In this document: positions 41,435-54,774 of the stretch, one piece after another | Numbering within the stretch: the first letter of the stretch is position 1 | Layout of the letters: every line of letters begins with the position of its first letter | From: Salvia splendens | Lineage: Eukaryota; Streptophyta; Magnoliopsida; Lamiales; Lamiaceae | Length of the DNA stretch: 64,000 nt | Assembly: GCF_004379255.2 (NCBI RefSeq) | Contig: NC_056045.1 | Span: 5,304,560-5,368,559 of the forward strand | Direction of reading: 5' to 3' | Notes under the pieces: generated by a model | What the model saw: only the letters and a program-made list of their open reading frames with translations | Database searches by the model: none | Told to the model about the DNA's origin: nothing | Position numbers and translations under genes: made by a program

Positions 41435-44400
41435 ATGGCTACCGCCGTCACTGCAGCAATCGCCGCCGGTATCTATCCGTTGACCACCCACCGCGATGCC
41501 ACCCCGAGAATCAGCACAATCTTCAAATCCAAGCTCTCCGTTTCCGCATCCGCCGTTCGAACGGAGAAGCAGGCAGGTCCCTCCGTTTCCGACAACGGCG
41601 CCGTGGCGAAGAAGCAGCGTGCGCCGGCGCCGAGTAGCGGAGCGCTGGAGGAGCGGCGCTCGACTTTGAGAGATTACTTGGAGCAGAGCAGAGAGTTGAT
41701 TAGTAGATCGGATGGCGGACCGCCGCGGTGGTTTTCGCCCTTGGAATGCCGATCGCCGTTGAAGGATTCACCTCTTTTGCTCTACTTACCTGGTTTCCTT
41801 ATCTAACTATTTCTATTTACTCTATTTTTATTATTTAACAAATTATATGTATATTAGATATAGAATTGAAAAATATACTGTACTCATTTATATTGTCAAA
41901 ATACTTCGCAATCAGGAATTGTTCTGTTTTTGCAGGTGTGGATGGAGTAGGAATGGGACTTTCATTGCAACATCAAAGACTTGGAAAGTGAGTTCTCTTA
42001 GTACTATCAATTTTATCATTTACTCATAGATTTATGCATAGAGCAAATATGATTGATTATTGAATCATGCGTGACGCTAGGATTTTTGATATATGGTGCA
42101 TGCACATCCCCCTCACAGACAGAACTTCATTCACAGGTTTTTCATCTCTCTCTCTCATCACAAATGACAAATGAAACTCACATATGGAAATGTAGAGGCA
42201 ACTAAACAAAGGATTAAGTGATTCACTTAGTATAATTTTTGTATCTCACAGACCTGGTAAAGTTTGTTGAAAGTGCTGTTAAGACGGAGCATTCTCGTGC
42301 TGCAAACAGACCGATATATCTTGTCGGGGAATCTTTTGGGGCATGCCTCGCGCTTGCTGTTGCTGCTCGTAATCCGGATATTGATCTTGTATTAATCTTG
42401 GCTAATCCAGGTACTTCTTGCCTTGGAGATCTTACATTTGCTACAAATCATTGTCTTAAAGGGGAACTAGAATGGCATCTGACTTGTTTTCTGTTCAATC
42501 TCTTATCGACAGCCACATCTTATGGAAAATCCGTGTCACAAAGTTTGTTGCCGTTGTCAGAAGTGATGCCTGAGCAACTTGGTTCCAGCTTGCCTTATGT
42601 GCTAACTTTGCTGTTAGGTTAGGGTTCTTCATCTTCCAACATGTCTGTTTAAGTTTTTCGTTGAATGATAAAATGCTAGAAAGATTAATCTTATAGCTTA
42701 TAGTACTAGTATTCATATGATTTTTTTGCTAATTAGGTAATCCTGCAAAGAGGGTGACAACAGCAGTGAGAGATAATCTTTCTTCGGAACACGTGATTGA
42801 GGAGCTATCTCAGGAGACTATAGCAATGTCCTCGTATCTTTCTGTAAGACTCGTAACTGCAACATATATGCATAAATATGTGAAGATTGTATCTGCCTCA
42901 GTTTTTCTGCAAATTGATTGCTATCTTGGCTACTCACTTCTGTACTTTTAGTTCCAATGTTTTATGATATTGTATACAAAAGAAGGTATTCGTAAAATTT
43001 CTATTTTTCATACAAATTTTTTTTGTGATACAGAAAGTTTCTGTGGAATTATATGTGGATTAGACTTATTTCTTACAGACTATCTGTAGAATTTCACATT
43101 ATATTCAAGAAAGTAATTGCTTAGAGGCCACAGGTCCTTTCTAAGCTCTTCAGTGTAGAAACGCTACGCTGGAAGCTCAATTTGCTCAAATCGGCTGCTG
43201 GATTTGCCAATTCACGACTCCATGCAGTGAAAGCTCAAACTTTGATACTTGCAAGGTTGTCAATTCTTTCCATCTTTCTGAATATGATGATCTAGTCAGT
43301 TATGTTTTCCTCAAATTCAGAATTTCAACACAGATCCATCATATCTTTCTACTGTGAACTCGCTAGCTGACCTCATCTTCAATATCTATCTTATTGTTCT
43401 TCATCTTCAATCCAATTCATGTTGCATTCAGAAGTATTCTGCTCGTGACGAAATATTTACTTTGCAGTGGACAAGATCAGTTACTTTCAAGTACAGAGGA
43501 GGCGGAGAGACTTCGTCAAGTGCTGCCAAAGTCTAAAGTCCGTCTATTTGAAGACAGTGGCCATGCCCTCTTTTTGGTAGGTTGATGCCTCAATTCACCG
43601 TAAAAGATAGCTATGTTAAATGAGGATACATAGCAACAGTCGTATACCTAGGTTGTCTTTGCATGATCGTGTTAACATAAACTTATCTATTACATTATGC
43701 CCTTGAGTTTGCCACTCCATGCTGCATATTGCACATGTTAATCTCAGGACATCTATTTTCACTCAGGAAGATGGCATCAGCTTGATCTCGATCTTAACTG
43801 CTACCAGCTTCTACAGGCGTGGTCAACGCCACGATCATGTCTCAGATTACTTGCCACCATCCCCCTCTGAATTCAGGAGAGTCTATGAACCACAAAGGTA
43901 ATATTGAATTTGCCTAGCTACCAACATTTTCTTTTTCTGTTGCGAGTTTATCTTTTTCTGAATATATACGTCTTTTGAAATCAGTTGGATTGACGCTGCT
44001 ACTGATCCTGTGGTCCTGTCGACTATGGAAAATGGAGACGTCATTAGAGGTCTTGCAGGAATTCCTTCTGAAGGGCCAGTACTGTATGTTGGTTATCATA
44101 TGATGCTCGGCTTTGAGATTGTGCCCCTCGTGTCCCGTTTCTGGATTGAAAGAAACATTCTTTTGCGAGGGATTGCTCATCCAATGATGTTTTCCAAGTT
44201 GAAAGAAGGGAGAATGCCAGATGCATCAGCCTTTGATTCATTCAGGATCATGGGAGCAGTTCCTGTATCAGCACCCAATTTCTTTAAACTCTTTTCTTCA
44301 AAATCACATGTGCTCCTCTACCCTGGAGGAGTGCGCGAGGCTCTTCATCGAAAGGTGGTACAAATTTATTTGGCATCCCGTGATGAATCGTAAACAAATT

Positions 44401-45210
44401 TCTCAGCTGAAATTACATCTCAGGGCGAGGAGTACAGACTATTCTGGCCAGAACAGTCAGAGTTTGTGCGGATGGCAGCTAAATTTGGAGCTAAAATCGT
44501 GCCTTTTGGCGTTGTTGGAGAAGATGATATTGGTCATGTAGGCTTGAATACAATCTCTTCAATCTACCCTCATTCTTCAATATAAGAATGCGAATATTCT
44601 AACACAATCGTATAATTTTTTTTGTCAGTTGCTCATGGATTACGATGATCTGAGGCGCATTCCATATTTCAGAGATTCTATAGAAGAGCTAACTGGGGAA
44701 GTGGTGAACCTGAGGTATCCCTTGTCGTTAATAATGTCAAGAAGATTGTGTAATGAAACGAGACACAAATGCCTGTTTCCTTTTATATTGACATGCATCT
44801 CACCACAGGAGCAACGCGGTGGGAGAGGTTTCAAACCAAGACGTTCACCTTCCAATCATCGTGCCCAAGATACCTGGCCGTTTTTATTTCTTATTCGGGA
44901 AGCCTATAGAGACTAAAGGTGTGTTTCTTGCATGGTCAGCTCTTGTGTTTCTATGTAGTATCTTTGAATGTGTGCTTGGTTGGGATCATGTGGTTGTTCA
45001 GGAAGACAGCAGGAACTGAAAGGCAGAGAGGAAGCTCAAGGACTGTATTTGGAAGTGAAAAGTGAGGTTGAGAAGTGTCTTGCATATTTGAAGGAGAAGA
45101 GAGAGAGTGATCCTTATAGGAACATATTTGCTCGTTTGAGTTATCGGGCAACCCATGGGTTCGACTCCGAGGTACCTACTTTCGATTTCGGCCATAAAGC
45201 ACAGCAATAA
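41435..45210 (+). CDS. Phytyl ester synthase / acyltransferase-like protein, chloroplastic
   Basis: A plastid esterase/lipase/thioesterase-family acyltransferase. Family members PES1/PES2 make phytyl esters and triacylglycerol from chlorophyll-derived phytol in stressed or senescing leaves, and relatives esterify xanthophylls in petals. Fourteen exons: 41435-41792, 41936-41987, 42081-42136, 42252-42410, 42513-42617, 42737-42843, 43134-43255, 43468-43576, 43767-43897, 43985-44354, 44424-44537, 44629-44714, 44809-44918 and 45002-45210. Every phase agrees, giving 695 residues (family about 700). A Ser/Ala/Thr-rich N-terminus fits a transit peptide. The alpha/beta-hydrolase half has the GESFGA nucleophile elbow (Ser183), with Asp323 (SGQDQ) and His352 (DSGHALF) completing a likely triad. 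The acyltransferase half has VGYHMMLGFE, YPGGVREALH and KIPGRFYFLFGKPIET. The donor of exon 11 is the least certain splice. Confidence 0.93.
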
Positions 45211-47190
45211 TGTTTAAGGTCAGCAATGGGTTCAAAAGAAACTATTACGGTTGTGTTATAGTACATTCTACATTGCCACATAAACTATTTATCGAAAATG
45301 TTATTTTAGTTAGTTTGAATACATGTACCTGTACATTTTAGTAATTATAGTCGAAGTAGATTCGTTCTTTCAACTCTGTGTTAATGCCTAAGTTTGGTGG
45401 TCATTTGTTCAAGAAAATGAAAGATTTTAATTATAGTCCCTTAATTTTTTTGAATGGCTTGTGGAAAGTGTTTAGTAGTCCCTTAACCAATGCCTTCGTT
45501 CTTTGTTTATAGGGGATTCATTTAAGTCACAAACTTTGGCCATTTTTGTAAGGTTTAAAATGAAATATCCAGTCACCAAGTTTCAATTTTTCTTATCGGT
45601 GTATAAAGGGATATTTTTTTATATACTCAAAACGATATTGTTTTGTTAAAATAAGAAAATAAAGAAAAAGAAAAAAAAAGTACTACTACTTTAATTAAAT
45701 ACAAGTAATTGTTTTGAGGATCATTAAAAAAATATTTATATGTCCATGAATGAGGCAATTGCCAAAATTGAAGCTTGCTGAGGAAAGAGGTGATTGTCCC
45801 ATGCGAATGCGATGGGGTAATAAATTGATCATCATTTGCATCTGATCAGCCAAAGCCAACCCTAGAAATGACCTAGGCACACACCCAATATTGTAATTTA
45901 ATAAAACCCAACACGCTTGGGTGAAATTATTGGCAAATTGATATTTGTGTTTCGAATATCAGATCATCCATATTTTTTTTTATTGAAAATGTATGAGGGC
46001 AAAATGGTAATGTCGGTGAAGAGGTGCATGGCGATCCAAACTCGAAAATATTCTTAGCATCCACAATGGACGGTCTCCCGCCTCTACCTCTTGCCACGTC
46101 ATCATTCCCATCATCAAATACGGCGGATCCTTTATAGTACAATAGATGACCGGAACGTAACCTAACTTCGACACCAAATATACTCCACTAACATAGTATA
46201 ACTATATTTTTAAATTAATAATTTGGAGACTCAGTTTGTAAAATGTAAACTGTTGAGTCAATTTCTATATTTGTGTTTTAATACGTAATTGGTAAAGTAA
46301 GAAATAATGAGAAAAAGTGGTTAAAATTATGTAGTAAATGGTGGAATCCATAAATAATAAAGTAAAAGAGAACAAGAAAGGGATTACCATAAATGAATGA
46401 GCTATTTGTAGGGGACGAATGAAAAAAAGAAATATGGTTTATTTCTATGGGACAGAGAAAGTCATGATCAATAACTTTTTTTTCTCTTACTAATAAAAAC
46501 AAATCTCCTGATATTACAAGATTTACAGTAAATTATTTGTAAGAGCGTAAATTACACTAGTGGAGTACATGGTTTACACAAGTTTTTAAGCAAAATTCGT
46601 GTAAATTGTATAAGGGTCTTTTGAAAAGGGTGTTGCTTCATTTACAATTTTGTATAATATTATATAAATTAATGGAAAAAACATACTACGATATACTCCT
46701 CCTCCCAGTGGACCTCTAACTCCATTAAATTCGGTATAATGGAAATGAATTATACTCTGATTCAAATGGAAATGCACTTATATCTAAGGGGAGGGGAGGG
46801 GAGGGGAGGGGAGGGGAGATGTTTGTTTCAACATATCTTACTAGTTCCAAAATAGAGAAGTATGTCCGAGTTTGGATTCCCCCAGATGTGTGCTGCACGT
46901 CCGAACTCGCAACATCTCGATCCAAAACAACGGCCAAGTGTAGCGTTTCTGGGGTTGCAGATTGACATGACAGCAACACAACAAGACATGTTGAAAGAAT
47001 TAATGAAACCCAACTTCCTAAACAGCAACACTACAGGCGTACCACAAAAGATAACGTATACTCGTGATTAATTTCAAGTTGTGTACTTATTCCCCTTGCA
47101 TTCTTTACATGTTAGCCGGGTCCCATAGAAAGCAGCAGTGGCTTAGATTACAGATACCTACCAACATAGTCGTAGCCTGTAACAGATACT
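45211..47190. other. Intergenic between the ester synthase and Atos genes
   Basis: Convergent 3' regions with AT-rich spacer. Minor items are a Harbinger-like end TTAGCATCCACAATGG near 46056 with no partner, a G-rich repeat at 46788-46818 and Stowaway-like purine stretches near 46300-46460. No gene is seen. Confidence 0.5.
46788..46818 (+). repeat. (GGGGA)n microsatellite
   Basis: Six consecutive GGGGA-type units. Four or more G-runs this close together could fold as a G-quadruplex on the plus strand. Confidence 0.85.
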
Positions 47191-50100
47191 TCAGCTGCTG
47201 ATGTCGAAGTACTTGGGATCCTCGGGGAAGTGGTATTCCACGATCAACTGCAGTAGGCCATAAAACCTAACTCAATTACACTGGCTGCTGGTTACTTGCC
47301 TTAAAATACATCTAAACGCAAAGGACACACAGCAAACATAAATCTGACACACGTTTTATAATCTACTAGTATAAGTTTAAGAAACTACACACCTTTCCCT
47401 CATCAGCATCTGAATGGCGCTGAGGAAACACAACCTTCAAGTCATCGTACAGATAAAATCTTCTATGATCCTGCGTGTCTGTTTTATTTCTTTCTGAAGC
47501 CAAAGGATCTGCTTGCCTTACTGATATTGAACTTCTTTTGGGGAGAGTACAAAGAAATCGCAGGTGAAGAGCATAACGAAGAGCACCAACAGCAGTTGCG
47601 TTTGCATTCGCCCTTGAACAGCCAGATTCACACTTTACCTCAGTTTTGCAGGAAGCATCAACCTCATCATTCTGGCACGAATAACATCCTAAAACCTGAC
47701 TTATGTTGTCAATGCCATCTGACAGTTTCTTTTCATCTTTCTTGCCCAACATTTTTTGCATTTCCCCACCATGAACGGGATCTGAGACTGAGGAAGCAAG
47801 AAACACCCTTTGACGCAAGAATGTCTGTTTGAAAGAACAGAACGTAGGTTAGTTTATGGACTCGGATGCATAAATTTAAGAGAACACTTCTCCAAAGCAC
47901 AAGAAACCATATAACTTACGGTAGATATAGCATAACCTGCCATATCCACCGAGACAAATATTCTGTTCCCGCTCATAAATAGGCGACCAAGAGATGAAAG
48001 ATTAAGGTACTATACATCCCATGCAACATAAGCACACGTTAATGTACTAGAACTGACCTTAGTACCAGCTGGCATATCAGTTAAGTCGTAATTACATAAG
48101 TAGGTGTGTACTGGTGTCTTCTCGGGATTGCTCAGGACCTGTGGACCATTCAATATGTTAATATAAATTTCTACAACCATGATGAATTATTGCCTCTCAG
48201 ATCATTGTAGAAACATAAAATGGCACGAGAGAGAACCTACATGGGATGGAATGTATGCTATGAAATTTTTTGTAAGCTAAGGAAAAGAAATGAAACCTTT
48301 TAGAAGCACATGGTAAGATTTTGACAGCATTCCAGTTGACAATTACCTTCTGAACATATTTAGTACTACACCTTGGCTTTGGAAAAAGAAAAACAATAGC
48401 TTATAAATTGAAACAATATGCCAGAACAGAAAACTAGGAAACCATAGAAGTTCCTTCACAGCTATGATTCAGCAAGAAGTTCAAAAATCATTACTGGTAG
48501 GAACATTTATATCCAGATAAGATGGACTGAAGTCCTCAACACAAATGTAGCTAAACGATGCAAAGAAAATGTATGGTGCAAAAGGGTATGCTTCTATCGT
48601 TTCCAAGCATACTCACAAGGGAGAACAGTCAATATAAATGAAATAGTGTATCAGTAGGATGAAAAAAAAAAGTAGAAGATACCAGCTGAATGCGCCCTTT
48701 CACAGGAATACGCAGTCGACTTTTTCCTTCACATGGTTCACAACGATCAAGAATCTTTTCACCTCTGCACTTGTTTGAACGTGAACTACCAGCAAGTCCT
48801 ATAGATGCATAGTATAATAAATAGCTGTCGCCATCCACACTGGTAACTGCAAATGGAAGTTTCTGCGACTTTGGGGAGAAATTTCCACCCGTTATCCCAA
48901 GTACAGCAAGGAAACCATCTATGTCCTGTACAATTAAAGAAAAGAAATTACACAATTTAGACTCTAACCTTTTGTCAAACATTAGGTCGGTCAATTTACA
49001 AAACTATTATTTGGTCATCAAATAAGAACACGGAAAGCCAAAATCGAAAATTAAGCAAAATAAAGAACCTGACTAAATCTTCCCAATGCAAGCCGACCAG
49101 AGAGCAGAGACTCCTCAAAGGACCCAACCAAAGACCTTCGGACAGGAAATCCCCGCAAATTTTTCCCCCATCTTTTACAATTTCCACTGTCAAGCTCTTG
49201 ACAGAAAGGCCACTGTTTTCCAGTTCTAGTTCCTGAGGAAGGAGATTGGACTTCTCTATGAAGAATGTCATTATCTTTACATGATATTCTATTGCTCCTG
49301 AATTCTTCTTTTTCAGAGGAAAATATCACCCCCGACCTGCTCTCATCAAGTGAACATGCAACCTTTTCCAATATCTCCAGTTTCTTACTGCTCTTTAACC
49401 TGACCACAGATTCTAACTGTCCGGAAAATTTTGGCCTGAGCGGTGACAAAGAGAGAGGGTACAACCCTGGTTTTATAGGTACTGACTTAGTCCCTGACCC
49501 TATCTCACCTAATTTGGATAACGAATCAGTTCTGGATGAAGGTACATATGGAAATGGATCTAGTTCCTTGTCCTCCAACACAGGCCCATCTGTGAATAGT
49601 ATTGAAGTGGTTTTGCTGTATTTGTACAGCCTATCATGTAGTTCAGAACAATTGGTTGCAGACCAGATTGGCATATTTGAATGACTTCTGCTGCCCACAT
49701 TCGCTTTTTTACTATCTTGTGCTAAAGAAATGCCACATGTATCTCTATTAGAATGGCAATTAATCTGAACATTCCCGCTGCCAATATTCAAAGAATCACC
49801 ATCAAATTGTTGATAGAGAAGCATTTTATTCAGTGGAGAAAGCATCCGTTTCTTGACAAGTCCACTGGACTCGGTTTCTTTCAGGCTCAATTTGGAAGAA
49901 GCAGATTGACAATAGCCATGTGCGCCTTCTAATCCATCAACCGATATATCCTTCTCACTACAATTGAAACCAACAACCCTTGAAACTGGATGTTGAACAT
50001 TCCTCCTGGTTGCAGTAATTAAGGAGTCCTCAAATGGTACCTTTTCGAGAACACTATCAGGTGCTGCATCAAAAAACCTTTTCTCAAATCCATCGGGAGA

Positions 50101-50289
50101 CTTCAAGGTGTTCTGCCGATATTCTGGCAAAGAATAATACCTAGAATCCTGAAATGTTTGGTTTGCAGGTCCCACACACAACCCACTCACATTGACACCA
50201 CCAAGTTGCGGTATGGTGTAAATAACTGTGCCTAAAGGACTAGGTTCACTTTCAGATGTCTCACAGGATGAGACTAGAGGTAACCCCAT
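47191..50289 (-). CDS. Atos-domain protein (DUF4210/FAM214-like)
   Basis: Plant homologue of the Atos/FAM214 family, which in animals includes transcriptional regulators. The plant role is not established. Exons are 49069-50289, 48683-48925, 48058-48138, 47393-47824 and 47191-47247, all phase 0, giving 677 residues. The N-terminal 390 residues are Ser-rich and probably disordered. The Atos-like domain spans roughly 393-515, with [20 protein letters not shown], then [20 protein letters not shown] and [14 protein letters not shown]. The C-terminal block (516-677) holds [40 protein letters not shown] and [15 protein letters not shown], matching the 'chromosome segregation during meiosis' domain annotated in this family. 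The start is the first Met of the long exon 1. A leader intron upstream is likely. Confidence 0.9.
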
Positions 50290-52407
50290 CTCTCCTCAAC
50301 AGATTAATCAACTGTCCTGATGAGCTGAGCAACTTCTTGTAGCTTACCCATAGGTATAACCAATTCAACAAAGAATGTAACAAAACCTCCAACTAGAATG
50401 CATCAAAATTCCAATCTAAATGCAATCCTCATTTCAATAACCAGCCCAGCCCAAAGGCAATAATCCTGGAAGAAGATGTTATTGTTTGAAGATGCAACTC
50501 CGCGCTTGCAATCAAATCATAGCTAGTACCTAAAACAAGCAAAACTATTTCTGTGAACACCACATACAAACTTGTATCAACAACAAAGAAACCGGATTTT
50601 AGCAATCAATTGAAGCAAACAGAGCAGATTATACTACTTATTCTGCTTCGAGAGGCTAAAATAGCACAAATGACAAATCAATAAGAAGTAAAATAAATCT
50701 GAAATAGGAGCAACTCGCGATCAACTCTAAGATACAACAGACAAATGGAATAACAATAAGAAATATCAGACGGAAAAATAATATAGGAAATAAAAGCTCT
50801 TCAATCCAACTCTATGAAAAAAAAAACCAAACATTAATGAAATAGCTATACAACAATTTCAGAAAAATACAGTATATATGAGCGCTCCGATAAACAGAAT
50901 CAATACAAAATCCAGTGCCGAGATTAAGTAATCCAAAATCCACGTTCCGATAATGATCAGTCAACAAGCAATGAAATAACTCAACGAACAACATATCAGT
51001 TACTTCTACAGCACACATTCCATTCGCAGGTGAAGAAATAAAAAACCAAAATAAAAAAAGATAATGAAAAAGATGAGCAGCTAACAAAACATTTCAAAGT
51101 TCACCAGTCATCCAGAGAAAGCGGAGATTCAACGGCTACGAGTGCGACTCACCGATAGGGAATGTATTGCCGCCGATCAAAGCTTCTGATCGCCGATCAA
51201 ACATTGTTCATCAGCTGGAATGATATTATAAAGAAAAATGGAAATGCTGTACGAAATTGAATTTCTCCGTAGATAATAAAAAAAAGGTGGAGAATAGTGT
51301 GGAGTAGGAGATCCGGATTGTAGAAATGGAGGTTGGGTTTATGTACTGCAGAAATGGTGAGGACGGATTACTAATTTTCACTTTCTCCTCTCTTTTTTTT
51401 CCACTTTCCTCTTTATTTTACTTTCTTAAATCTCCACTTCTTATTCTCGACATTCAATTCTTTTCAGTAAACCACTCTCATTAAATGTTTCCTGAATTAT
51501 ATCTATAAATATTTACTGTTTCCGAAATGAGAGAAAATTCGTATAAATTTTTCGATCAGATTTTTGCAAATGAAGTTAAATTAAATATTGCTTGTGACCA
51601 GTTTTGAATCGTATTTCTAAATGTGGTGAATGAGTGAATGTGAATCCTATGAACTTTTCTACTTTCCGTCATTCCTATGCACCTTAACCAATAACCAACG
51701 AGAATTGTATATTTTTTGTCTAGATACAGATAAAGAAATGCAGAGTTTTTTTTCCTTCTTTCACTACATCAAATAAATCGACTTTTCTCCAACAAGGCAT
51801 GTAAGAAGGAATACGCTATATATTTACGTGAAATGAACGACTTCTGATTAATTAATCCTCATCTAGGTATTTCTGTCTACAGTTTTTAGTTAAACAAAGA
51901 AAAAATGTTATAAATTTAAATCTGAATCATGCATGCGACTCTATTTAGACACGTTGAAATAATATTACCAGGTCATACAGCAACGTGGCATTCGCTTATT
52001 AGTCATTAGTCATCACTTTCTATTGTGTGTCTCGGGCCACATAACTTCAACATAGTGACACATTGTGCAATTTTCCACTCTCCCATATTTCAAATTCTCG
52101 ATTTCACCCACTCCAAACTAGTTCAATTAGACACATAGATATTCACATCGATGTAAGCACAGATTTTGCAAATTTTCAAATCAGCAGGCAAAATGGGGAC
52201 AAAAACATGTGAATATGGGCCACATTTCCATCCATGTTGATTCCACCACATGGCTACTTTAATGGGCTTCGATCTTGGGTTTAGAACCGTAGGATGATGG
52301 CCCATCAATACACAACACATACATATACATATGTAGAGAGGGGGAGACTGAAGGCATTAGAGAAATAGAGTGACAGTGTATCACTTCTTAGATCATAAAA
52401 TTGATGG
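50290..52407. other. Leader and promoter of the Atos gene, spacer to SKL1
   Basis: A minus-strand leader exon probably lies near 51150-51300 with a donor GTGAGTCGC at about 51152, spliced to near 50335 before the ATG at 50289. Beyond 51400 the sequence is AT-rich and ends with the 3' UTR of SKL1. No other gene is seen. Confidence 0.45.
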
Positions 52408-54336
52408 TTAAAATGGTCTGGCAGCCTCTTCCATCATCTTCTTTACCCTCATCAGTCTTTCTATTTCCTTCAGAACCTGTTCAAGAAATATATTAGTTGC
52501 TCAAATTTTGATTGCCATTAGCAAGTTTCAAATAAGCATATCCTTTTTCAGGTCTCAACGGGTTCTCACCTCCATGCACATATCCTCAACAGTCACAGCA
52601 TCAAGTTCGTCATAACCATAACCTAATTGAGAGGCCACATCTGCAAGAGAGAGAGCATCAGAATAAACAGACAAGACGCAATGTGAAGATAAAGAAGAGA
52701 AACATGACATAGCCTCTCTCACTCTGAAGAGAAATGGTGGCATCAGCCGTAGAATATCCATTTAGCCCACTATTGTATAGTGCAGCCACTTGATCCTGAA
52801 TCTGTGTGAAACGAACAAGTTAAGCATAACTGGTGATGATGATGCGTTGAAAGTTCAAATTGAGACATAGCATGTAACGAATAGTAACTCAAGGTGCAAA
52901 AGAATAAACCTCTGGAGATGATTTGCATATTGGCGTATCAGAAGCTGAAAGTTGAATCTTGTCCTCTTCCAACTCTTTTGCCACCAAGTCCAATGGTACG
53001 TCTATCCAAATAGAAACTCCGTGCCTTAGTAGCGCCCTATATGGCAGTACTAGTTTGTTCACCACAGACATCATGCAATGCATAAATTCAACACTGGATA
53101 TCGTCAGATGAAACAACTCACAGATTTGTTGCACTTTTAACAGCTCCATTTCCAGCACAAACAACTAATCGGCCCATTGATGACAACTGCTTCAGTACTT
53201 CCGTCTATGATAAATTATAGGATCATATTCATCAAAACATAAATTGTACTGCATATCATATCTTAGCTCAAGGAAAAAAACACGCCAAAGTCACCTCGGA
53301 TGCAAGGTATCCTTCTTCGTCATTCTCTATGATTGATATGGCATTAAGTTTTCCTCCAGCAGCTTCCTCCACCAGACCATCGCTACAGAATGAGTTCAGG
53401 CTTATTGAAGATGCTAAACTATAGCACAGTCCTAACAATAAAATAGGAAATATCGCTTAACGTTACCTGTTAAAATAATAGTAACGCAATGCATCAGCAA
53501 GAATCTGCCCCAAGCTCAATTTATACGAGCTATTTATCCCTGCAGCAGCAAAATTAACACCTAACAAACAAAATCCGGAACAAGTATAGATGCACAAATT
53601 TGTAATAAAAATTCTCACCAACAAGAAATATGGAAGTTCCCTTTAAATCAGAAGATATCTCCGATGCCTTGTTCTGAAATGAACTGAACAGTTTAATCAG
53701 TTCCTCAAATTGACATTAAACCTTATGGAGCAGTCCAAACATTCAAATTGCACAAGAAAACAAAGACTCACTTTGATCGCTAAAGACAGATCACGCTCAA
53801 CAACCTTTGTAGCCACAGAATCTAACAAGAAAGAAAAGCAAACAATTAGCATAATCTTATTCGTACACATTGATCAAATCTCAATTCAGTAAATCAAGCC
53901 GAACAACGCAGCAAGCAATACGCCAATTAAAATTCGCTTATCTCAGAAGCTTTCAACCTTTTTATCTAATCCTAAATATGAACGCCATTTTACGCTGAGT
54001 CCAGATTGAAACAAACAGAGCTACAAATTAATTTTGACTCATTTACCCCCAAAATTCACCACAACTGAAACTGCGTAATCGATCGTCAACACTACAAGCT
54101 CGTCTCAAGTCATTACCTGAAGTGCTATTCTCAAGGACAGCGCGGGTAGTAACAGCGGCAACAGCGCGCTGTGAAAATTTAGGTTTCAGAGACAAAATTG
54201 ACGACTCTGGTGAAAACCGAGAGTTGAGAGAAATTCTGGTGGGAATGTGACGGCGGAGCTGAGGGTGAAGCAGTGACGGAGACCTGCAGGTGCAGGTGCA
54301 GGTGCAGGTGCTACTACTGGCTTGGATTATCCTCAT
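52408..54336 (-). CDS. SKL1: Probable inactive shikimate kinase-like protein 1, chloroplastic
   Basis: A shikimate-kinase fold protein that has lost kinase function. In Arabidopsis SKL1 is needed for chloroplast biogenesis. Ten minus-strand exons: 54117-54336, 53772-53821, 53619-53673, 53467-53539, 53295-53382, 53122-53204, 52910-53036, 52723-52795, 52570-52640 and 52408-52476. All phases agree, giving 302 residues. The N-terminal 75 residues are Ser/Thr/Arg-rich, like a transit peptide, and include a Cys-Thr run from a short TGCACC repeat. The usual P-loop GxxGxGK(S/T) position reads FLVGINSSYKLSLGQ, so the nucleotide-binding lysine context is lost as in SKL1. Other family blocks are ALRYYYFNSDGLVEEAAGG, MGRLVVCAGNGAVKSATNL, LLRHGVSIWIDVPLD and the end MMEEAARPF. 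Confidence 0.93.
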
Positions 54337-54774
54337 ATCCTTCACTTCTCTCTCCACCAGTAAAAATTGCTTCTGCAACAATTATAGGAGTATTGTTTTT
54401 TCCCTTCATATTATTGGGCTTATCATATATATTAGGTCTCTTGATTATTGGGCCTGGCCCGATAAAAAACAGTTCAGTCAATATGTATTTTCGGACTTGC
54501 AATAAATGTAACTCGAGAATAGAATGTGAATTTTTGTAATGGGAATTCAAGTACTTGCTCTCCATTTAGATTTGATATAAAGGGACTCGCAAAATTCAAA
54601 TAAAAGAATAACAAGCCCAAAATTGTGATACATCTAACTCCAAGAATCAAGATATAGTGAGACGAATTGACTGAGATTAACAAATTAAATACAAAGATAT
54701 GCCAAAAATCTGTCATTATAGGCAGGTTCCAAAACTGAAGAATGCAGATATTGCGTCAACCAAGGCCAAAGCAG

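Noticed and set aside
46040..46142. Possible Harbinger MITE starting TTAGCATCCACAATGG
   Set aside because: Only one end is visible. I could not find the partner end or a TTA/TAA pair, so it is not called.
47527..47832. 101-residue plus-strand ORF across exon 4 of the Atos gene
   Set aside because: Shadow ORF. The minus strand holds a conserved domain with phase-consistent introns.
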